Part shown: positions 62,747-64,000 of the stretch, in pieces
Position numbering within the stretch: position 1 is the first letter of the stretch
Layout: every line of letters begins with the position of its first letter
Source of the DNA: Nitrospinaceae bacterium
GTDB lineage: Bacteria > Nitrospinota > Nitrospinia > Nitrospinales > VA-1
Direction: 5' to 3'
DNA: 64,000 nt
Assembly: GCA_021604505.1 (NCBI GenBank)
Contig: BQJC01000001.1
Coordinates: 1,199,501 to 1,263,500, forward strand
Made by a program: the position numbers and the translations under genes
The notes under the pieces: generated by a model
Database searches by the model: none
What the model was told of the DNA's origin: nothing
Seen by the model: only the letters and a program-made list of their open reading frames with translations

Positions 62747-63544
62747 ATGGTTATGAGCCAGAAAGATCCAAAAATTGCAGAAGAAAATATCGCCGTAAGA
62801 GAAAAGGCTTCAATCATTGCCAGAGAATTCGACCGGACCGTGAATACCTTTAAAAGAGTATTGGAGTTCAAGGAAAAATACGGCAAAAATCTGGAGGAGA
62901 AATTTGAGGATTTGAAAATCAGTTTAAAAGAAAACCTGGAAGAACTGGAAGAGGTCAATCAAAATATTGAAGTCTTCGATACCAACAGCGAAAAAATAAT
63001 CATCCATCTCAAACAACTGGAAGAAGATGAAAAAAAATACACCGACCAATACGAGAAGCTATTGCGCGGAGTAGGGGTGGAAGAAAGAAATCTGGAGGCA
63101 GAAAATTCAGATAATTCCCACTCTCCCTCATCCAATGAGTCGGATGAATATGAAAGGGAACTCAGTAAAATTTTAATGAAACGCCGAGAGGAGTTTCTTG
63201 AGAATTTAAAAAGCAATTTTGACAAATTAGATGAAAAACTGGCATCGATAGGCACCTTGAAAAAGGAACTCGACGAATCGCGGACCGAAATCAGCCAAAG
63301 GAAACTGCAAGCCCTGGATAAGAAAAAGGAAATGGAGGAAAAGGGAAAGAAACTGGTCAAAGAAGTCGGAAGATTAGAAAGTGAATTGGAGACAACCATC
63401 CGCGAGGAAAAAACTTTAATAGCTGAATTTTCCCGGATTGTGAGCCATGTGGAAAATTCCCTGGAATTGGATGAGACCACGGATTCCGTATTGTTTTCCG
63501 CTCTATCCATTGCCGAATCCCCTGAAAACACGCCCGCAGACTAG
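62747..63544 (+). CDS. Coiled-coil protein of unknown function
   Basis: About 265 aa, nearly all helical and charged; heptad-like Leu/Ile spacing from about 40 to 105 and 130 to 235 (for example FEDLKISLKENLEELEEVNQNIEVF and MKRREEFLENLKSNFDKLDEKLASIGTL). A Ser/Asn-rich break at about 118-130 (ENSDNSHSPSSNESDE). No signal or TM. ATG 62747 with GGAAG upstream is my choice; TTG 62729 opens the frame. Likely structural or cell-organisation role, not identifiable from sequence. Last gene before the gap promoter. Confidence 0.65.
   Translation: MVMSQKDPKIAEENIAVREKASIIAREFDRTVNTFKRVLEFKEKYGKNLEEKFEDLKISLKENLEELEEVNQNIEVFDTNSEKIIIHLKQLEEDEKKYTDQYEKLLRGVGVEERNLEAENSDNSHSPSSNESDEYERELSKILMKRREEFLENLKSNFDKLDEKLASIGTLKKELDESRTEISQRKLQALDKKKEMEEKGKKLVKEVGRLESELETTIREEKTLIAEFSRIVSHVENSLELDETTDSVLFSALSIAESPENTPAD

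Positions 63545-64000
<456 letters not shown>

Overview
The window looks like a chromosomal segment of a Gram-negative, free-living bacterium. Evidence for the envelope type is an MsbA-type exporter, SurA-type periplasmic foldases, a beta-barrel outer-membrane protein, a lipoprotein and several exported haem proteins. The gene set (cytochrome P460, a mono-haem porin, a small His-rich periplasmic protein, a UspA/PCP_red fusion, OleA/OleB, flagellar genes under sigma-54) would fit a Nitrospinota/Nitrospina-like or other deep-branching proteobacterium-like lineage. That placement is inference, not a match.

Layout. 0-4 kb: end of trxB, clpB, and a low-GC membrane gene with no proper start. 4-11.5 kb (minus): moaC-moaD-moaE, a terminator, then an addB-addA type double-strand-break repair pair. 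11.6-18.4 kb: a VOC protein, an EamA transporter, an M16 protease overlapping an ABC1 kinase, and a CDP-alcohol phosphatidyltransferase. 18.4-25.2 kb is a patchwork accessory zone: a decayed acr3 fragment, a tandem di-haem DUF3365 protein, a complete arsenic operon (arsR-arsI-arsC-acr3) with an operator, an exported glucosaminidase-like protein, a 48-residue membrane protein, and interspersed repeats on both flanks. 25.2-29.6 kb: a class II aldolase-like gene, a UspA/PCP_red fusion and a Gly/Cys-tailed membrane protein. 29.7-34.7 kb (plus): msbA-like, oleA, oleB, a thioredoxin-fold gene and a methyltransferase. 34.8-40.5 kb: ahcY, then a GAF/AAA+ sigma-54 activator divergent from flgB-fliE, which has a perfect sigma-54 promoter and lacks flgC. 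40.7-45 kb: an SmbP-like protein, an attC-like site with a frameshifted kinase, a Cys-rich MarR regulator divergent from cytochrome P460, small redox genes, and Rieske/rhodanese genes. 45-49 kb: a very acidic membrane protein, lapA, and a mono-haem beta-barrel with a partner. 49-64 kb is mostly housekeeping: aguA/aguB (agmatine to putrescine), mfd, two SurA-type isomerases, tilS, ftsH, folP, pdxJ, a coiled-coil protein and the start of gap.

The most notable leads are these. (1) A MarR regulator with a C-terminal cysteine cluster has two matching 17-bp boxes placed around the P460 promoter. (2) flgB-fliE has a sigma-54 promoter and no flgC. (3) An attC-like hairpin holds the stop codon of a frameshifted kinase. 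(4) UspA domains are fused to three PCP_red-like modules. (5) A mono-haem porin has Cyc2-like architecture. (6) A tandem DUF3365 di-haem gene lies between an acr3 gene and a decayed acr3 copy. (7) A MoaD carries two residues after its Gly-Gly. I saw no rRNA, tRNA, CRISPR array, complete insertion sequence or prophage.
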